Positions 1-12,699 of a stretch of DNA of 64,000 nt are shown here, piece by piece. Source of the stretch: Mycteria americana (lineage: Eukaryota; Chordata; Aves; Ciconiiformes; Ciconiidae); assembly GCF_035582795.1 (NCBI RefSeq), contig NC_134369.1, positions 58,714,001-58,778,000 of the forward strand, in the 5' to 3' direction. The notes below the pieces were generated by a model that ran no database searches, was not told where the DNA came from, and worked only from the letters and a program-made list of their open reading frames with translations. A program made the translations under genes and the position numbers. Numbering within the stretch: the first letter of the stretch is position 1; each line of letters begins with the position of its first letter.

Positions 1-1130
1 TGGCAGAGTCTTTACTACCATGTCACCAACAGAAACTATATAATACATGCATTTAATTGAATAATTAATGAATTATTGCCCTTTTTTCAAGAGATTCTGA
101 GAGTCATACACACAGTGAAGTGACTTTGAACAAGAAAAGATGTAGAGGATGAATAGTGAGTTTTTATTATCCACTGAAAAAACAGAGAATGAAGAGAGAA
201 GGCTATTAATAATTCTGTTTGTGTATGTGATATATAAACATAAGCAGAATGAATGCAATAATAAATATATATTTACTGATACACATTCTTTCCGCTGAAG
301 TGTTAGTCAATATGTAATGAGAGCGTTGGTGCATTTCGTAGTAAATTCATGGTTGAAGTTAATTGTGTTGTATTTATAGCCCATAGAGGTGGTTCTCATT
401 TTAGATCAGGACTTTCCTTGGTAATGTACTAATAACCACAGGTTCCAAGAGGCTAAACTGAGACAAATACAGAAGAATTCAAAACAAAACATGCAGGGGT
501 TCTATATAAAAGTCACTGAATGGAACAGACAAACTCCTTAAGACAGAAGAGAGGCACACACATCTAGAAGGGAGGGATTGTACTTACTTTCAGCTATTTT
601 TACTTTGCTTTATCCTTTTCTACTTCAGAATAGTGTATTCTGGGCATTCTGAAATTGCATTAATGTATGTATTATATATTATTAGATCCCGATCCACGGT
701 CCATTTGAACTTCAGGTGAGATAGAGAAATTGTAAAGGAACATGTTTTCTCTTTGCCAAGAAGATGCATATTTCAGTGTTGGAATTAGTTGGCAACTGGA
801 AGTTAGATGCAGTCTCATGAATGTGGGATATGTCTGTTCTCTGCATCTTGTTTTAAATTTAATGTCTTCCCCAAATATATTAAAATGGAACTTAGAAAGA
901 CATATGCCCTTGCTTGCAGAACTGCCTCTGCCCTGCGCTTGTGCTTTGATTGCCTCTCACAATATGTTTCTTGCTCCATTCTGAAGAAATACAATGGATA
1001 TTGCCCGACTGGCAGAATTCCAGTAGCTGCATATGTGTTGGGCAGCCTTCTTCTGTCATCCAGAGTACAGTTTTGCTTATGGTCTGTGGGGAAATATTGC
1101 AATAAACTGATACAGTCTCATGGCTGAATT
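1..1130. other. non-genic AT-rich DNA
   Basis: No gene is supported here. Overlapping open frames of 80-106 codons at 742-1127 lie on both strands, have no recognisable domain, and look like chance frames in a locally less AT-rich patch. No repeat family was recognised. Confidence 0.6.
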
Positions 1131-1149
1131 CCTATCGTGTTACTCATTT

Positions 1150-1222
1150 TATTCAGGCAAAATGCCAGTTTACTTGAGTGGGAATTATGCCTGAGTGGGA
1201 ACCAAGTATAAGGACTTTCAGG
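1150..1222. repeat. fossil palindromic amniote repeat fragment
   Basis: The text AGGCAAAATGCC, then TTGAGTGGGAATTATGCCTGAGTGGG, then AAGGACTTTCAGG follows the pattern of a very old interspersed repeat common in reptile and bird genomes, in which a TTGACTTCAATGGGA-like core sits between self-complementary arms. The copy is heavily diverged. Family name is uncertain; a non-autonomous DNA transposon is my best guess. Similar fragments occur near 15963, 17357, 20756 and 57600. Confidence 0.4.
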
Positions 1223-1239
1223 TTTTGTGTTTGGAGAGT

Positions 1240-3400
1240 AGAACAAGGCATTAAGCCATAGAGATATACTTTGCTGTTCATTAAAGGAGGCTTCTTTATT
1301 TTTTCAGTGAAATTCCTTCACTAATCAAAAGGGAATGTAAGTAAATGAGTAATTTTTTCATTGTTAATGATAATTTCCATGAATTACAATGGAAAGGAAG
1401 ATCTCTCAGAGAAAGACAAAAGAAAATCTGAATTGGAGAAAATCCCACTAACAATGTTGATATTGTCTTGAAAAAAGTTTCCTTTCCTTGAGCGATCCCA
1501 ATTTTAAATTTATCCCTGTGAGGAAACCCACGTATCTAAGTTACACGCTGTTTAATTCTGTTTTATGCAAGCATAGTATGCTTTAGAGTTTTTAATTTAA
1601 ATATTTCAAAGAACCAATTTATGGCAGAGGTGTTACTTTCCTTCTTAAGTACATATTATGCATTTTTTATTACAATTTTGTTACAGCCAAATGTCTTAAA
1701 AGCCTGATTCACAAACCACTTCACTGCTCTTCAAGAATGAAAAACAAAGAGTATACACTCAGAACGTGACTTACCTTTTGAAATGTTATAAAGCCTTAGA
1801 AATTAGAGTAATTTAGACCTGGCTCTTATTTTTAGGTTTCAGAGTATTTTGGCATTTAGTTTATTTGGTTTGATGATTATCATTTGATGTAGCTGTGGTT
1901 ATTTAAAAATGCTGTCTCCATGACAGCCTTGTAAATGAACCTTTTGACTCATACACGCTCTCTTTCTTTTAAAAATAAATCTTATTCACAGAAAAAGCTT
2001 GCAAGTGAAAATATGTAAAATTTCTTTTACTGTGGGAATACGTGTGGCTTAACCCATTGTTACTGTTGAGTAAAAGTGATTCTGACACTGTGTATTTCCA
2101 TGTGATTCAGGACAAAATTGATCCATCAAGTGACGGCCCCCAAAATTGACACACCTTAGGAAATAGAAATGTTTTTGTAGAACTGCAAAGGTTCAGAGGA
2201 ACATCCCAAACTTGGCTGATAACAGAAAGAGCGTGATTTGCTATTTGTGACTGAGCACTCACAGTTAGTTCTCCTGGAAAAAAATTGGTCATGCTGGATG
2301 GGACTGGCTCGAATCCTGAACTTCATCTAAGCAGCTCTCTTGTAGATTTGTTACCCAGGATGCCAGGCTGAGTATTTCTAAATCTCTCTGGTCCAATATC
2401 CTTTCTCTAACTGGCAGCAGCTGCATCAGTGGAAGTTATATGGAACTCCAGGACAGCAGTGTAATCCAAAGTTTGTTAGGCCTTGAGTAGACAGCAACAT
2501 AAATTTTGTGTTTAGAGAACAGGAAATCTAAGTTGAACTTTGCCTTCAGGACATGCTAAACTAGTCATGTGCTTGTCTCCGCCAACGTGTATAATCTGCT
2601 AATTGGCTCACGTTAACTGAGGCATACTAACATTATGCTTTAGACATGGCCTTCCAGTTGATTCATATCCAGCAGTCTGATGAAGTATACTGATTGTTTT
2701 AATTGGATACTGAATATTTTATCTGATATTAAGTATATTTCTATCCATGTACATTTATAATTCAGTTATTTTAATCCTGCCAAACTCCTGTTTTCAGGGG
2801 AAAGAGTTGTGTTTCTTTTTTTTTTTTTCTGGCATGGAGTTGCAGTTATCAGTTTAAAATTTGTTTTTGTTTAATTCCATTGATCTTCCTTTTGCTTTTG
2901 TGTTACGACAGAGAAATTTGAAACTGTACAGTTATAATAGAAGGAAGAGACTTCCCATTCTCCCGTATACATGGCTGTGTAGTAGTTATCCCCTATGTCC
3001 AAGCCCAAATTATTTGCATTTTTTTACTAGATGCAGTTGTCCATGTTCAGATAAATTGTATTTTAGTTGGACTGTTTTTAAATCTTTACACTGTGTAATA
3101 AATGGTGAACACTTAATATTAACCAGATATTATTAATTGAAATATCTCATTAGACCTAGAAATTAATCAAAAATGTGTAACAACAAAACTGTATGACCCT
3201 CCCGCATTATCAAGTTGCTCATTATTAATCAGACCAGGTGATGGCAAGTTTGTAATGAGTATCAATAAACATTACTATTTACAGTGCAATTGTAGGTGAA
3301 GACCTTAACCGAAACTAAAGCCTCATCATGCTAGATGTTGATTAAGTATATAGGGTAAAGTCATTCTGTGCTTCAAAAGTTTACAGTCTTAATTGACTGG
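1240..3400. other. non-genic AT-rich DNA
   Basis: No gene or repeat family was recognised. A run of T occurs at about 2814-2830. Open frames (61 codons at 2107-2292, 91 codons at 2861-3136) have no domain or codon signature that would support translation. Confidence 0.6.
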
Positions 3401-3404
3401 GCCA

Positions 3405-3490
3405 ACAATCTCAGCTGGAAAGAGTTCAGAGAGGTTAAGGGATATTTCTAAGGTCATGTACTGGTATGTTAGTAAAGGAGAGAGAAATTT
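3405..3490. repeat. MIR/L2-type 3' tail fragment
   Basis: The phrase CAGAGAGGTTAAGGGATATT followed by CTAAGGTCATGTACTGGTATGTTAGTAA matches the widely shared MIR/L2 tail that reads 'cagagaggttaagtgacttgcccaaggtcacacagctagtaag'. The preceding GCTTCAAAAGTTTACAGTCTTAATT also fits an L2 tail read in antisense. The copy is ancient and short, so MIR and L2 cannot be separated by eye. Confidence 0.5.
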
Positions 3491-3593
3491 ATGGAAAAAA
3501 ACTGGTGTATGCTTTCACGATAATTTTGTGCCACAGCAGAGGCAAGGTTTTAACCACAAAGGAAGATTTTATTTTGAGTATAACTGTGGAGTT

Positions 3594-3658
3594 TTCTTAT
3601 GATTAAGTATGTTGCTATTAAGAACTGCTTTCTTATGATTAAGTATGCTGCTATTAAG
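3594..3658. repeat. local tandem duplication, period 36 bp
   Basis: A 29-bp string beginning TTCTTATGATTAAGTATG is present at 3594-3622 and again at 3630-3658. Only one mismatch is visible (T versus C before TGCTATTAAGA). The near identity implies a recent event compared with the flanking fossils. Confidence 0.85.
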
Positions 3659-3659
3659 A

Positions 3660-4130
3660 GGTCCATTAAGAACATGTGAAGGAAAGTGAAACAGACTTTT
3701 CTTATTTCAGTAGACTACTGACATGTAACTTTAGCTACCAGAGAAATTAAATAATTAGCTGCAAACAGGCTCTTGTCCATATGAAAAGGAACACAAATAA
3801 AATTATAAAGAAAAAAAAGTGAACTGCAAGCCAATAGTGAGCAACAGTGGTTGAACAACAGTGATTGAGGTGGCTCTGACAGAAATCATAAATAAGTAGA
3901 AAGCTCAGAAACCATGTGGAGTTCCAAAACTGACACTCAATAGTTTGGTAGTCAAAAATCACAAGACTTGTATCCATTTTAGGGTTTTATCTGAAACTCT
4001 TCATTGTTTAAATTCTGTGGATTTTGTATTTTCTGAATTTAAAATTTCTTTTCTCACTAATTGTAAAAGTTCCTAATACAATTATGTTTCATCTGTATTT
4101 TGCATCTAGAGTGAAATAACAGTGAGAAAC
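3660..4130. other. non-genic AT-rich DNA
   Basis: Nothing is recognised up to the CR1 5' breakpoint. The 76-codon open frame on the minus strand (3747-3977) is Phe-rich and looks like chance. Confidence 0.6.
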
Positions 4131-4904
4131 TGGCTAAATTCTGGGTCCTGGACTTGGGTCACAACAACCCCATGCAATACTACAGGCCTGGGGAAGAGTG
4201 GCTGGAAATCTGCCCTGCAGAAAAGGACCTGGGAGTGTTGGTTGACAGCCGCCTCAATATGAGCCCGCAGTGTGCCCAGGTGACCAAGAAGACCAATAGC
4301 ATCCTGGCTTGTATCAGAAATAGAGTGGCCAGGAGGAGCAGGGAAGTGATCGTGCCCCTGTACTCGGCACTGGTGAGGCCACACCTCGAATACTCTGTTT
4401 GGTTTTGGGCCCCTCACTGCAAGAAAGTCATTGAGGTGCTGGAGTGTGTCCAGAGAAGGGCAACTAAGCTGGTGAAGGGTCTAGAGCACAAGTCTGATGA
4501 GGAGCAGCTGAGGGAGCTGGGGTTGTTCAGCCTGGAGAAAAGGAGGCTGAGGGGAGACCTTATCGCTCTCTACAACTACCTGAAAGGAGGTTGTAGAGAG
4601 GTGGGGGTCGGTCTCTTCTCCCAGGTAACAAGTGATAGGACAAGAGGAAATGGCCTCAAGTTGTGCCAGGGGAGGTTTTGATTGTATATTAGGAAAAATT
4701 TCTTCACTGAAAGGGTTATCAAGCATTGGAACAGGCTGCCCAGGGAAGTGGTTGAGTCACCATTCCTGGAGGTATTTAAAAGTCGTGTAGATGTGGCGCT
4801 TAGGGACATGGTTTAGTGGTGGACTTGGCAGCACTAGGTTAACAGTTGGACTTGATGATCTTAAAGGTCTTTTCCATCCTAAACGATTCTATGATTCTGT
4901 GAAA
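4131..4904 (+). mobile_element. CR1 LINE, 5'-truncated 3' end
   Basis: Similarity to the CR1 ORF2 C-terminal region begins near GGGTCCTGGACTTGGGTCAC and runs to the diagnostic 3' terminus, GATTCTAT GATTCTGT at 4885-4900. That terminus is the short tandem tail typical of avian CR1. The body matches the 30.2-33.5 kb copy read in the opposite orientation. Only about 0.77 kb is present, which is the usual severe 5' truncation of CR1 insertions. No target-site duplication could be identified, and CR1 often leaves none. Base composition is clearly richer in G+C than its flanks. Confidence 0.95.
4154..4815 (+). pseudogene. CR1 ORF2 C-terminal remnant (RT thumb and C-terminal domain)
   Basis: The reading frame codes for the segment following the RT palm, with family landmarks [53 protein letters not shown] and [21 protein letters not shown] at 4679-4681 interrupts it directly after QGRF. 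The 30-kb copy has Arg at this site, so a CGA to TGA change (CpG decay) is a likely cause. After the stop the same frame continues through [23 protein letters not shown] to a terminal TAG at 4813-4815, close to the element's 3' end. There is no frameshift in about 660 bp, so the copy is modestly aged. It has no endonuclease or palm and cannot be active. Confidence 0.9.
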
Positions 4905-5389
4905 TGTAGAAGGAAAGTAAGTGTCTGGGAGGAAGCATTGGCAGAAGGGCAAATGGGGAGATTTAAAGTGGAAAGGGGAACAGGCTTCTGAACCATTAAA
5001 AATATCAGATTCTAGAATAGCCTTCAAATGGGCCAAAAAGAGAGAAGAAAAAAACCCCAAAGAAATCTAATTTCTAAGAGAAAAATATTTATAGGGGATA
5101 TATGGGAAAACTTGCACTTTGGGCAACTTAGAGTTATCTTTTTAGTTAACATGATCTGCTCACCTCTTCTCTTAAAATGTATATATAATAATCTTTGATA
5201 GTTGTTTACCTAACCTTCAAGACAGTGTTTTGCCTAGTTAACTTGGTTAATTTTTAAAAGTTTTATACATAGAAAGATTTTTAATATCTAACAAACCTTC
5301 TTTTTTCTGCAAATTAACAGGTTGCTTTTGTCCTCACTGGGCACAAAGCAGTCTTGCTTACTATCCTTATAATAATTTTTTTATATACA
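4905..5389. other. non-genic AT-rich DNA between two CR1 fragments
   Basis: Purine-rich just after the CR1 tail (about 4910-5060), then ordinary AT-rich sequence. No gene was recognised. Confidence 0.55.
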
Positions 5390-6040
5390 GGAAGGCTTTC
5401 GGCATGCTTCATCTTCATTTTTCTCAATTCTAAACATATTCAATCCCTTCAGATTTTCTTTACAGCAGATGTTTTCTAAACTTCTTGCTGGTTTTGACAC
5501 TTCTGCAGATTTGGTCTATGTCTTGGTTAAATAGAGTGCCCCAAATGGACACAATTTATGCTGAGGACACTCCATTCCTCATTGAGGAGAAAACTCTCTC
5601 TTCCTGTTGAGATACTCCTGTTAATAATTCCAGGATGACATTGACATTTCTTGCAGTACCAGCATGGGTTCATTCTCAGTCTGAGATCTACTATAATCCC
5701 CTAAACACTGCATGCAGTACTAGCATAGCCAATTATTGCTCACTGTAGATTTCTGCACGTTATTCTTTTTTTTATCCCTGTATGAAGCAGTTTGCACTCT
5801 TTCTGTTTTCAGACCATTCTTCTAATTTACTGAGGTTGTTTTGAATTCTAAGCTCCTTCTTGCCATTCTTCCCAGATTTTATAAATTTATTCTTTATTGT
5901 ATCATCCAGCTGTTAAAGAAAATTTTAAATATTGCTGAATTTGGAAAAAGCTCCTTAGGGACAGTATCCCAAGTATTGAATTAATAGTCTTTTAGTCAGT
6001 TGTTTCCTTTTCTGGAGTAATTTATTTAGAACATATTTCC
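5390..6040 (-). mobile_element. ancient CR1-type LINE remnant (RT region)
   Basis: Read on the + strand, this follows the antisense of an old CR1 ORF2 in order. AGTGCCCCAAATGGACACAA corresponds to the antisense of 'FWAP / CVQFW', GAGATACTCCTGTTAATAATTCCAGGATGACAT to 'ANAILGCI', TGCAGTACTAGCATAGCCAATTATTGC to the KDLGV-HLG stretch, and CAGACCATTCTTCTAATTTACTGAGG followed by TTTTGAATT to the 'NKLEKWSE' stretch. Many indels and substitutions remove any reading frame. It is much older than the 4.1-kb and 30-kb copies and of the type shared with turtles and crocodilians. The 5' limit beyond 6040 is unclear. Confidence 0.7.
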
Positions 6041-6044
6041 TTTG

Positions 6045-9000
6045 GATTTTAGCCACTAATTCTCCAAGTTTTCTGGATTCTTCTTTTGTGAATCCCATTC
6101 TTCTACTAGTACTTTCTGTTTTTCCCGTGTTTTTCAAATGGCAGTCTTTTCACAGTAGCTTTCAAATTACTTTGCACATTCAGATTTTCAATCAGACCAA
6201 ACTAATCAGAATTAAATCTGAAATAGCTTTCTCCTTAGTTACATCTTCATCAAAATCCAGAGTCTTTGGTACTGTGTTCCAAGGAAATGTTGGACAGTTT
6301 GTGTCCTGCAGCATTGCTAATCCAGTAAATTATATCCTTGGTGCCATTTAGTCCTGGGTTTTCCTCTTTACTAACCATTGAAAAAATGTCTTATTGGCCT
6401 ATTCCTGATTTAGTGGTCAGAATTAATAATACTGGGCTACTCTGCTGTGTTAGTAAATTGATTAATCAGTTTCCTGCATTATCAGTCTATCAACTCTCAC
6501 CAAGCCTAAATTATCATTGTAATCTCTCCCACTCCTTGTCTAAATGATTGGTGCAGCTGCCCATGTTGTACACAAGAAGTCAATGAGAATATGGCCAGAG
6601 CACTTTTTTACACGCCATCCTTCCCATATGAGGAAAAATCTCTACCTATTTTGTATTGCTACATTTGCCATTTACTGTTTTAAAAGTAAAGACAGGTGGG
6701 AAGAACCCTGGGGAAGAATTTTGAGAAGCATATGTATTTGCTTCTGAAGGGCAGGTGCAGGCAAGCATCTCTCTGGTATGAAATAAGAATGAGGTTCCAG
6801 AAATACTTAGTAAACAGATGGCGTGGCTTGAGATCTGCAAGACACTGGGCTATTTTCTCGCTGTTGAGGCACTGTCCTTCTTTAGGATGGTGTAGCTGAC
6901 AGCCTCCACAATGAAGTCTTAAAAAGCATAATTAAAGAAGTGATACTGGAATGAGCAAAGATGATGTAAATTGAGCCCTGGTTTTGGGTGATATTAAAGA
7001 CACATTTTCAAATCATTGTACTGTCATATTGCGGTAGTAAGATGAAAAGAATATTGAAAAGATTGTACTGACTAAAACTGCTGAATCTGGGCTTCAACAA
7101 GATAAATTTCCCTCGAAGTAATCTAACATTAGACACTTGGGAGCAAAAAAAAAAAAAAACCTGCTCCAAATCCCAAAACACAACTTCACCACCAGAACTG
7201 TCCAATCTATTTCCTTTGAAGGGTTTGCAAGCAAACAGGCATTATTTTTGTGCTTGAACAACTGCAAGTGAAGTGAGTTATAAACATGCTCTGAGCAAAA
7301 GTGGACTTGAAAATTTTATTTTCATTGCCCATACAAAAAAGCCAGACAAGCAAGGTAATTTTTTATTTTAACCTGACTGAATCCCTTTTACTTTACTATA
7401 CCTTGCTGTATCTTTTTAAAGTCTTTGCATTAATGGTTACCTAAGTAGTCCTGTAAGTTTAATATTTTACTGTAACTGTTGTAATAAGAATCTTCACCAT
7501 TTACTTTAATATTAAGACACTATTGCTTTAATGGCTCTATTATTAAAAATAAATACATATTTTCAGTAGTTTAGAAATCAGTTGTCTTCACAGAACAAGT
7601 GCATCTTCTTGCACCCATCACCATTGTTGTTTAGTAACAATGTTACTTTGAATCAAACTGGAAAAAAGAATTCCCTAAACTTCTTCCTATTAAAGAGTAA
7701 TGTTAATTGGTTAGTGTATGTAGAAGAAGGTTATATGGCCCATTGACTTTATATAGATTGAAATGCTAAGCAGGGCTAAGTAGAAGCATCAGTAGGGAAT
7801 AGAGGGTAAGCGCTCATCAGTTTTATGTTCTCTTTCCTATTTACTGCTTACCCCTTACAGTGTTTTACAACTAGATAAACAAAAGTTTTCTTGGGTGCTT
7901 CATAAATAAAAATGTATTTTTGCTTTTGTTGGCTAGCCTGCCAGGTCAGTTTTGAGAGAAAAAACGCCTACACATAGGATGTCTAGGGGAGAACAAAGGA
8001 AAAGTATTTGCTAAGAAGAATCACCTGAGAGCATTCAGGCTAAGAAAGGGTGTCACTATTTAAGACCTTTTTTGAGTCTGAGAGACAGCCATTTCCATTG
8101 AAAGGATTGTAGACATTTGTAATGGAGGCGGTACCTCAGGATGTTTGCTAAATGTGTCAGTTCCACCAAAGGAAAATGATACAAAAATTGAGGGTAAGAT
8201 CAAGTGACAACAACTATCTCTTGCTTTTTAATGTAGATGAAGAGGTCTGATTACTGAAGAGTACAAAACGAAAAAGGGAGGGGGTGTGTGTCACTGTGTT
8301 TAAAAGAGTTAAGGAGTTACTGCAGTTAATGAGTTATTGATTGTCCACAGAGTAGCATATTAAAAAAAAAAAAGTTTTATTTTGCAGTTGGGATAGTTTG
8401 GAGTACACATGTGATGGGTTACGAGAATTCATCTGGTGGATGGTAATATTTGGAGCCATGGTAACTCAGCCTGTATGCTTTCAGACAAGTTTCCACTAGA
8501 GTTATTTCTTCTTTACTTGAGCATAAAATCAGAATTAAGCTTTCTTATCTGTACTTGAAAGACACTAATGATAGTCTAGGGACTGATTCTTGTTCAGATT
8601 AAGGTTTTCTCCCACCTTCAGAAGGATAATGAAGCTTTCAGCTGAATATAAATATAACTCATCCAGTGTGGAGTGCGGTTATCTGAGAACAGGACTTTGT
8701 TAGCTGTATCCTACTGAATACATTTTGCAACACATTCTCAGGCTTCCTAATAATGTCCTACTGCGACCTTCTATGCAATGTGTGGGGTCTGAGATTGGAA
8801 TTTTTCCTATTATTGTCCACAGCTAAAAAAAAATAATTGTAATTAAAGAATCTCAGCCTTTAGGAAATGCCTTTATATGAGGCTTAAAAATAAGGCCTAG
8901 TCCTGGTCTCAGTGAAAGTCAATGGTGAATTATAAAGGCAAATGAAAATGGATTCTGAAATTTTTTACTCTGTTAAAATAGAAAGCCATCATTTGAAATC

Positions 9001-11100
9001 CCTCTTATCTTGACATCAGAAAAAAAGCTTCTAATGTTGATTTGTGAGAGCTGGGGAATATGCAGTAATTCTAGCTACCCTAGATTCATAGATAGGTTTT
9101 GTCATTCTGCAGTCTGTCCCCCAAGAAGACGGGTTTCATTCAAGCCTAATATGAGGAAGCTTTCTCACAAAGAGCTGGCATTGGAAGTTGTGAAGGACCT
9201 GACACATTATAGCCATTTGCTGTCTCTAAAATGAAAGATACAACTGAGTTCAACCAATACTTGCCTTTTCCCTGCAATCACCAGAGAGCGATTGTGTGGT
9301 ATACACACAGCTGGTACTAATGGCAGATTCCTTTCTCAGTGCTCTGCTGGGAATCCAGCATAGATGAATCCCCTGGAATTATGTGATTTGCTGGTGCAGC
9401 ATTTTCCTTGCATCTAAGGAAACATTTCCTGAACAAGCAAGCACAGATCGAGGGGTGCTGAAAGTTTAAAAAAATGACATGATCAAAGAGGAAGCACTGG
9501 CAAAAGGAAGTAACTTTCCTAAAATTAGTCGTCTTATTTTAATCTCTGCTTATGTTTTTTTTCTTCTGTCTTTGTCCCTGGAGAAAGACTTCCATCCTTC
9601 TTGGAACTCTCCAGAGTCAAGTTCAGAAATCAGTCACTGCCTCCCCTAACATTTCCTGACTATTTTTCCTCTATTCCTAACTTAAGAGGCTGGTGTTTTG
9701 TTTTTGGGCCATAACTTCCACTGGAGTATTAAGGTGTGCAAAGATAAAGAATCAAGACAAGAGGTAATTAACATTCTTAATAAACTCCTATTCTCCTTAC
9801 TATTACTGAGAAATGATTTTTTTATTATTATACTCTATGTCAAATATATAACATGTCATACCTTGGTGTATAATTGTTGTTTAATTGGTGTTTTATTCCT
9901 TCCATTGAAAATGATGTCAAGAATAAAATGTCAATATTCCTCTTGTAATTGACAGCTCATTTCTGTCATGTATTAAGAAGGATTAAAACATCAATTTAAT
10001 GATGATAGTGTGACATTTTAGATATTTGACCCAAGCTTCAAATGATAGAACAACTTGTGGGTGGAGGAACTGTATTCATCTTATAGAAATGATGTTAATT
10101 AGTTGTAATATTTATATGAGAAGAGGAATAAAAAAGAGAAGGGGAATTTGCTCTATCAAAATGTTTGCTATTTAATATCAGCATTTGGCAATTGATTATT
10201 AAAAAGGCACAGACAAAGAAAAGTTTGCAATAGTGGGAATATATAGATGACCTGTGTAGCAGTTCGCACCTGGAAATTCTTGGATTTTGTCCACCAATCC
10301 TCTGTTGAATCCTCTGGTCTTCCAGGTGACAAAGTTCACAGCTTTTAACCCCTGCTTTCTTCTCAGATGGAGGAGGTTTCAGTAGGCAGGACAAAACACA
10401 CTTCATCCTCTCATGTCTGCACTAGGGATTTCATTATCTACTTCCATACAATGCACTCATTGAGGTGGAGTGAACCACCATTTGAGTAGCTGAACCTTCC
10501 TGTCCAGGAAGCTAAATGTCTATAAATCATATTCCATACTGGTTTATTGCTCAAAATGTTTGGCTAGGATTTTTTGGCTTTAAAGTGGCTAAAGATAACC
10601 GGTGGAGCATTTCTTGATTAGTTTCAGAGCTTGACCAGTGTAAAGGTGGATATAGATGAAGCATGGATGACAGAGAAAAGGTCATAGTAGACTTCTCATA
10701 GAAGATAGAGTAGATCTGTGTTGGACTCTTCTGATGGGTCTGTCCAGCTGTCTGAGAATCACAGCCAAAATATAGCTGCTGGTCTCCAAGCGAAATCCAG
10801 ATGTGATGGAAAGCTGGAGCTGAGGTACTGATTTCCATTTTCTGTATTTGAAAAACCTGGTAAAACATCAAAAGACTGAAATTTGTGCCCTGTGTTGTAA
10901 CTGTTTCTCTGTTCCCTTTTTTCTTAAACTACTTGAATTCCAAATATTTTGCAAGAGCTTGCTAATGATATTCAGGTGCCCCCTGTACTATTCATGTTTT
11001 ATCTGCCTCCATGTGTGAGTTCTTCCTCACTGCCCAGATCTTATATTCTTCCCCAAAGTTTCTCTACTGAAGTTTCATAATCACCTTTGTGCCTTTTCCC
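6045..11100. other. long non-genic stretch
   Basis: No gene is supported in about 5 kb. Features seen are an A16-like run near 7146-7162, an A run near 8362, and a weak 'AGTGAAAGTCAATGG' string near 8910 that may belong to the palindromic fossil family. Open frames of 64-106 codons (for example 9010-9234, 10095-10406, 10551-10871) have no recognisable domain and no neighbouring exon-like structure. Confidence 0.55.
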
Positions 11101-11106
11101 AGGTGG

Positions 11107-11154
11107 CCTCCTGATATGATCAGGAGGTACGATTGTATGATCGTATGATACGAT
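11107..11154. repeat. two adjacent perfect hairpin palindromes
   Basis: Positions 11107-11127 read CCTCCTGAT, a 3-nt spacer ATG, then ATCAGGAGG: perfect 9-bp inverted arms. Thirteen bases later, 11140-11154 reads ATCGTAT, G, ATACGAT: perfect 7-bp arms around one base. A partial TACGATTGTATGATCG between them shares the same ATCGTA vocabulary. The function is unknown and chance is possible, but two perfect palindromes within 48 bp stand out. Confidence 0.8.
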
Positions 11155-12530
11155 CTCACTAGGTTCATCCTTGCACATTAAAACCTCTCTTAAAGATATG
11201 GTTTTTTGTGCTGCGTGCACTGAAGCCAAATGACCTAGGTATCAATTACCTATTGTTGTTCCATCTCTTCAGCTTCTGTAGTGATCTGCTTTTGAATGAG
11301 GAGCAGCCTGGAAAAAGGACCACCACTGACAGGGTATTAGAAAAGTAACTGTCCTTTCACAGGTACCGCTATAAATCAGCAGTCAATAACTAATGATGAT
11401 GGAAAAAAGAATTATCTATTGCATGCCTGATCCTTCAAGTATGTAGTGAGGTAAACTGTCCTTGCTCATGCAAACAGCTCTACAGATTTAAACAGAAAAG
11501 AGTAGCTGTGTAGAACCCCATTTTCCCTTAACATGTGATATGCCAACAGCTTGATCCAGAGCTCACTAGAAACATTAGGAGTCTCTGTTGACATAAATTC
11601 ATTCTGTTTTAGACATGAATAAACAAAACATAAAGGGCATTCAGAATTCCTACTTGGTAATTGTTATTGATACAACCAATCTGATTGCCTATCAGAACCT
11701 GAGTTGTAAGCAAATGCAAACCATAGGTGTGTATTTTTTGGAATCAGCCTCAAATGTTCCAGTTACAAGTAACTTGAATTCTTAGTTGCAGGCCAGCACT
11801 CTACTGAATTATGTGTGTTTCAAGAACCTGTTCCAAAGAGTTTACTGTCACTGCAAGCAGTTTTTCTATTATCTAAAAACTAGGTTGTAAAGGTTTTGAG
11901 GTTCAAACAAGCAAGCACAGAAGTCTCATGATTGTATATGATTATCATACGCAAGTGGTCAGACTAGCTCATTGCAGAGATCCTGCTAGTCTCATATTCT
12001 TAAGAATCATTCTCTGCTGTATTGCAAATGACACCTTTGTAAAAGAGTTATAATTTTTCCCTCATAGAACTTACATTCTGAAGAAAGCTTGTCAAAACAT
12101 AATTGTAATTATGTAGCACAATATTTTGTAGATTTAAAGATGTTTTAAAACTTATTATATTTCTGAAGCTTCCAGATTTGAAACTACAGAAATGTGTAAC
12201 TACATTGCTTTTGTCTTTTCAGTTCTCAAGGCAATTGTTTAACCTGTTTATTTTCACACCAACATTTATCCTCTGATTTTCCTCATAGTACTACTCAATG
12301 AACTCTCATATTTTAGTAGTGTTGTCAGTATAGATACAGCCTTGTGAACTCCACTAGTAATGCATAGACTAAATCATCCCAGAGTTTAAGAATTACTACA
12401 GTTACATATCTCGCCTTTTCTGTATGTATACTCAAAACCAACAGTGAATAGATAATAGGAGGCAAAAATAACTAAAAAGAAGAGAGGCATATCTCTAGTC
12501 TAAACAAAACAGTGTATTTTTAATTGAAAT
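11155..12530. other. non-genic AT-rich DNA
   Basis: No gene is supported. A stretch near 11425-11490 weakly resembles old reptilian interspersed repeats (CCTGATCCTTCAAG) but is too diverged to call. Confidence 0.5.
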
Positions 12531-12699
12531 AACATTCAGTAGAACTGAACATCAAAACATTTAACTTTTTCAAAGTTTTCAGCATTAAAGAATTAAGATG
12601 AAACACAATTAGGAAACAGAAAACTGCAACATTGTAGAGGATGGTCACTTTTTGTATGTCATGTGGCTTTAAAAACAAGTCAGATAAATGATGATGCCA

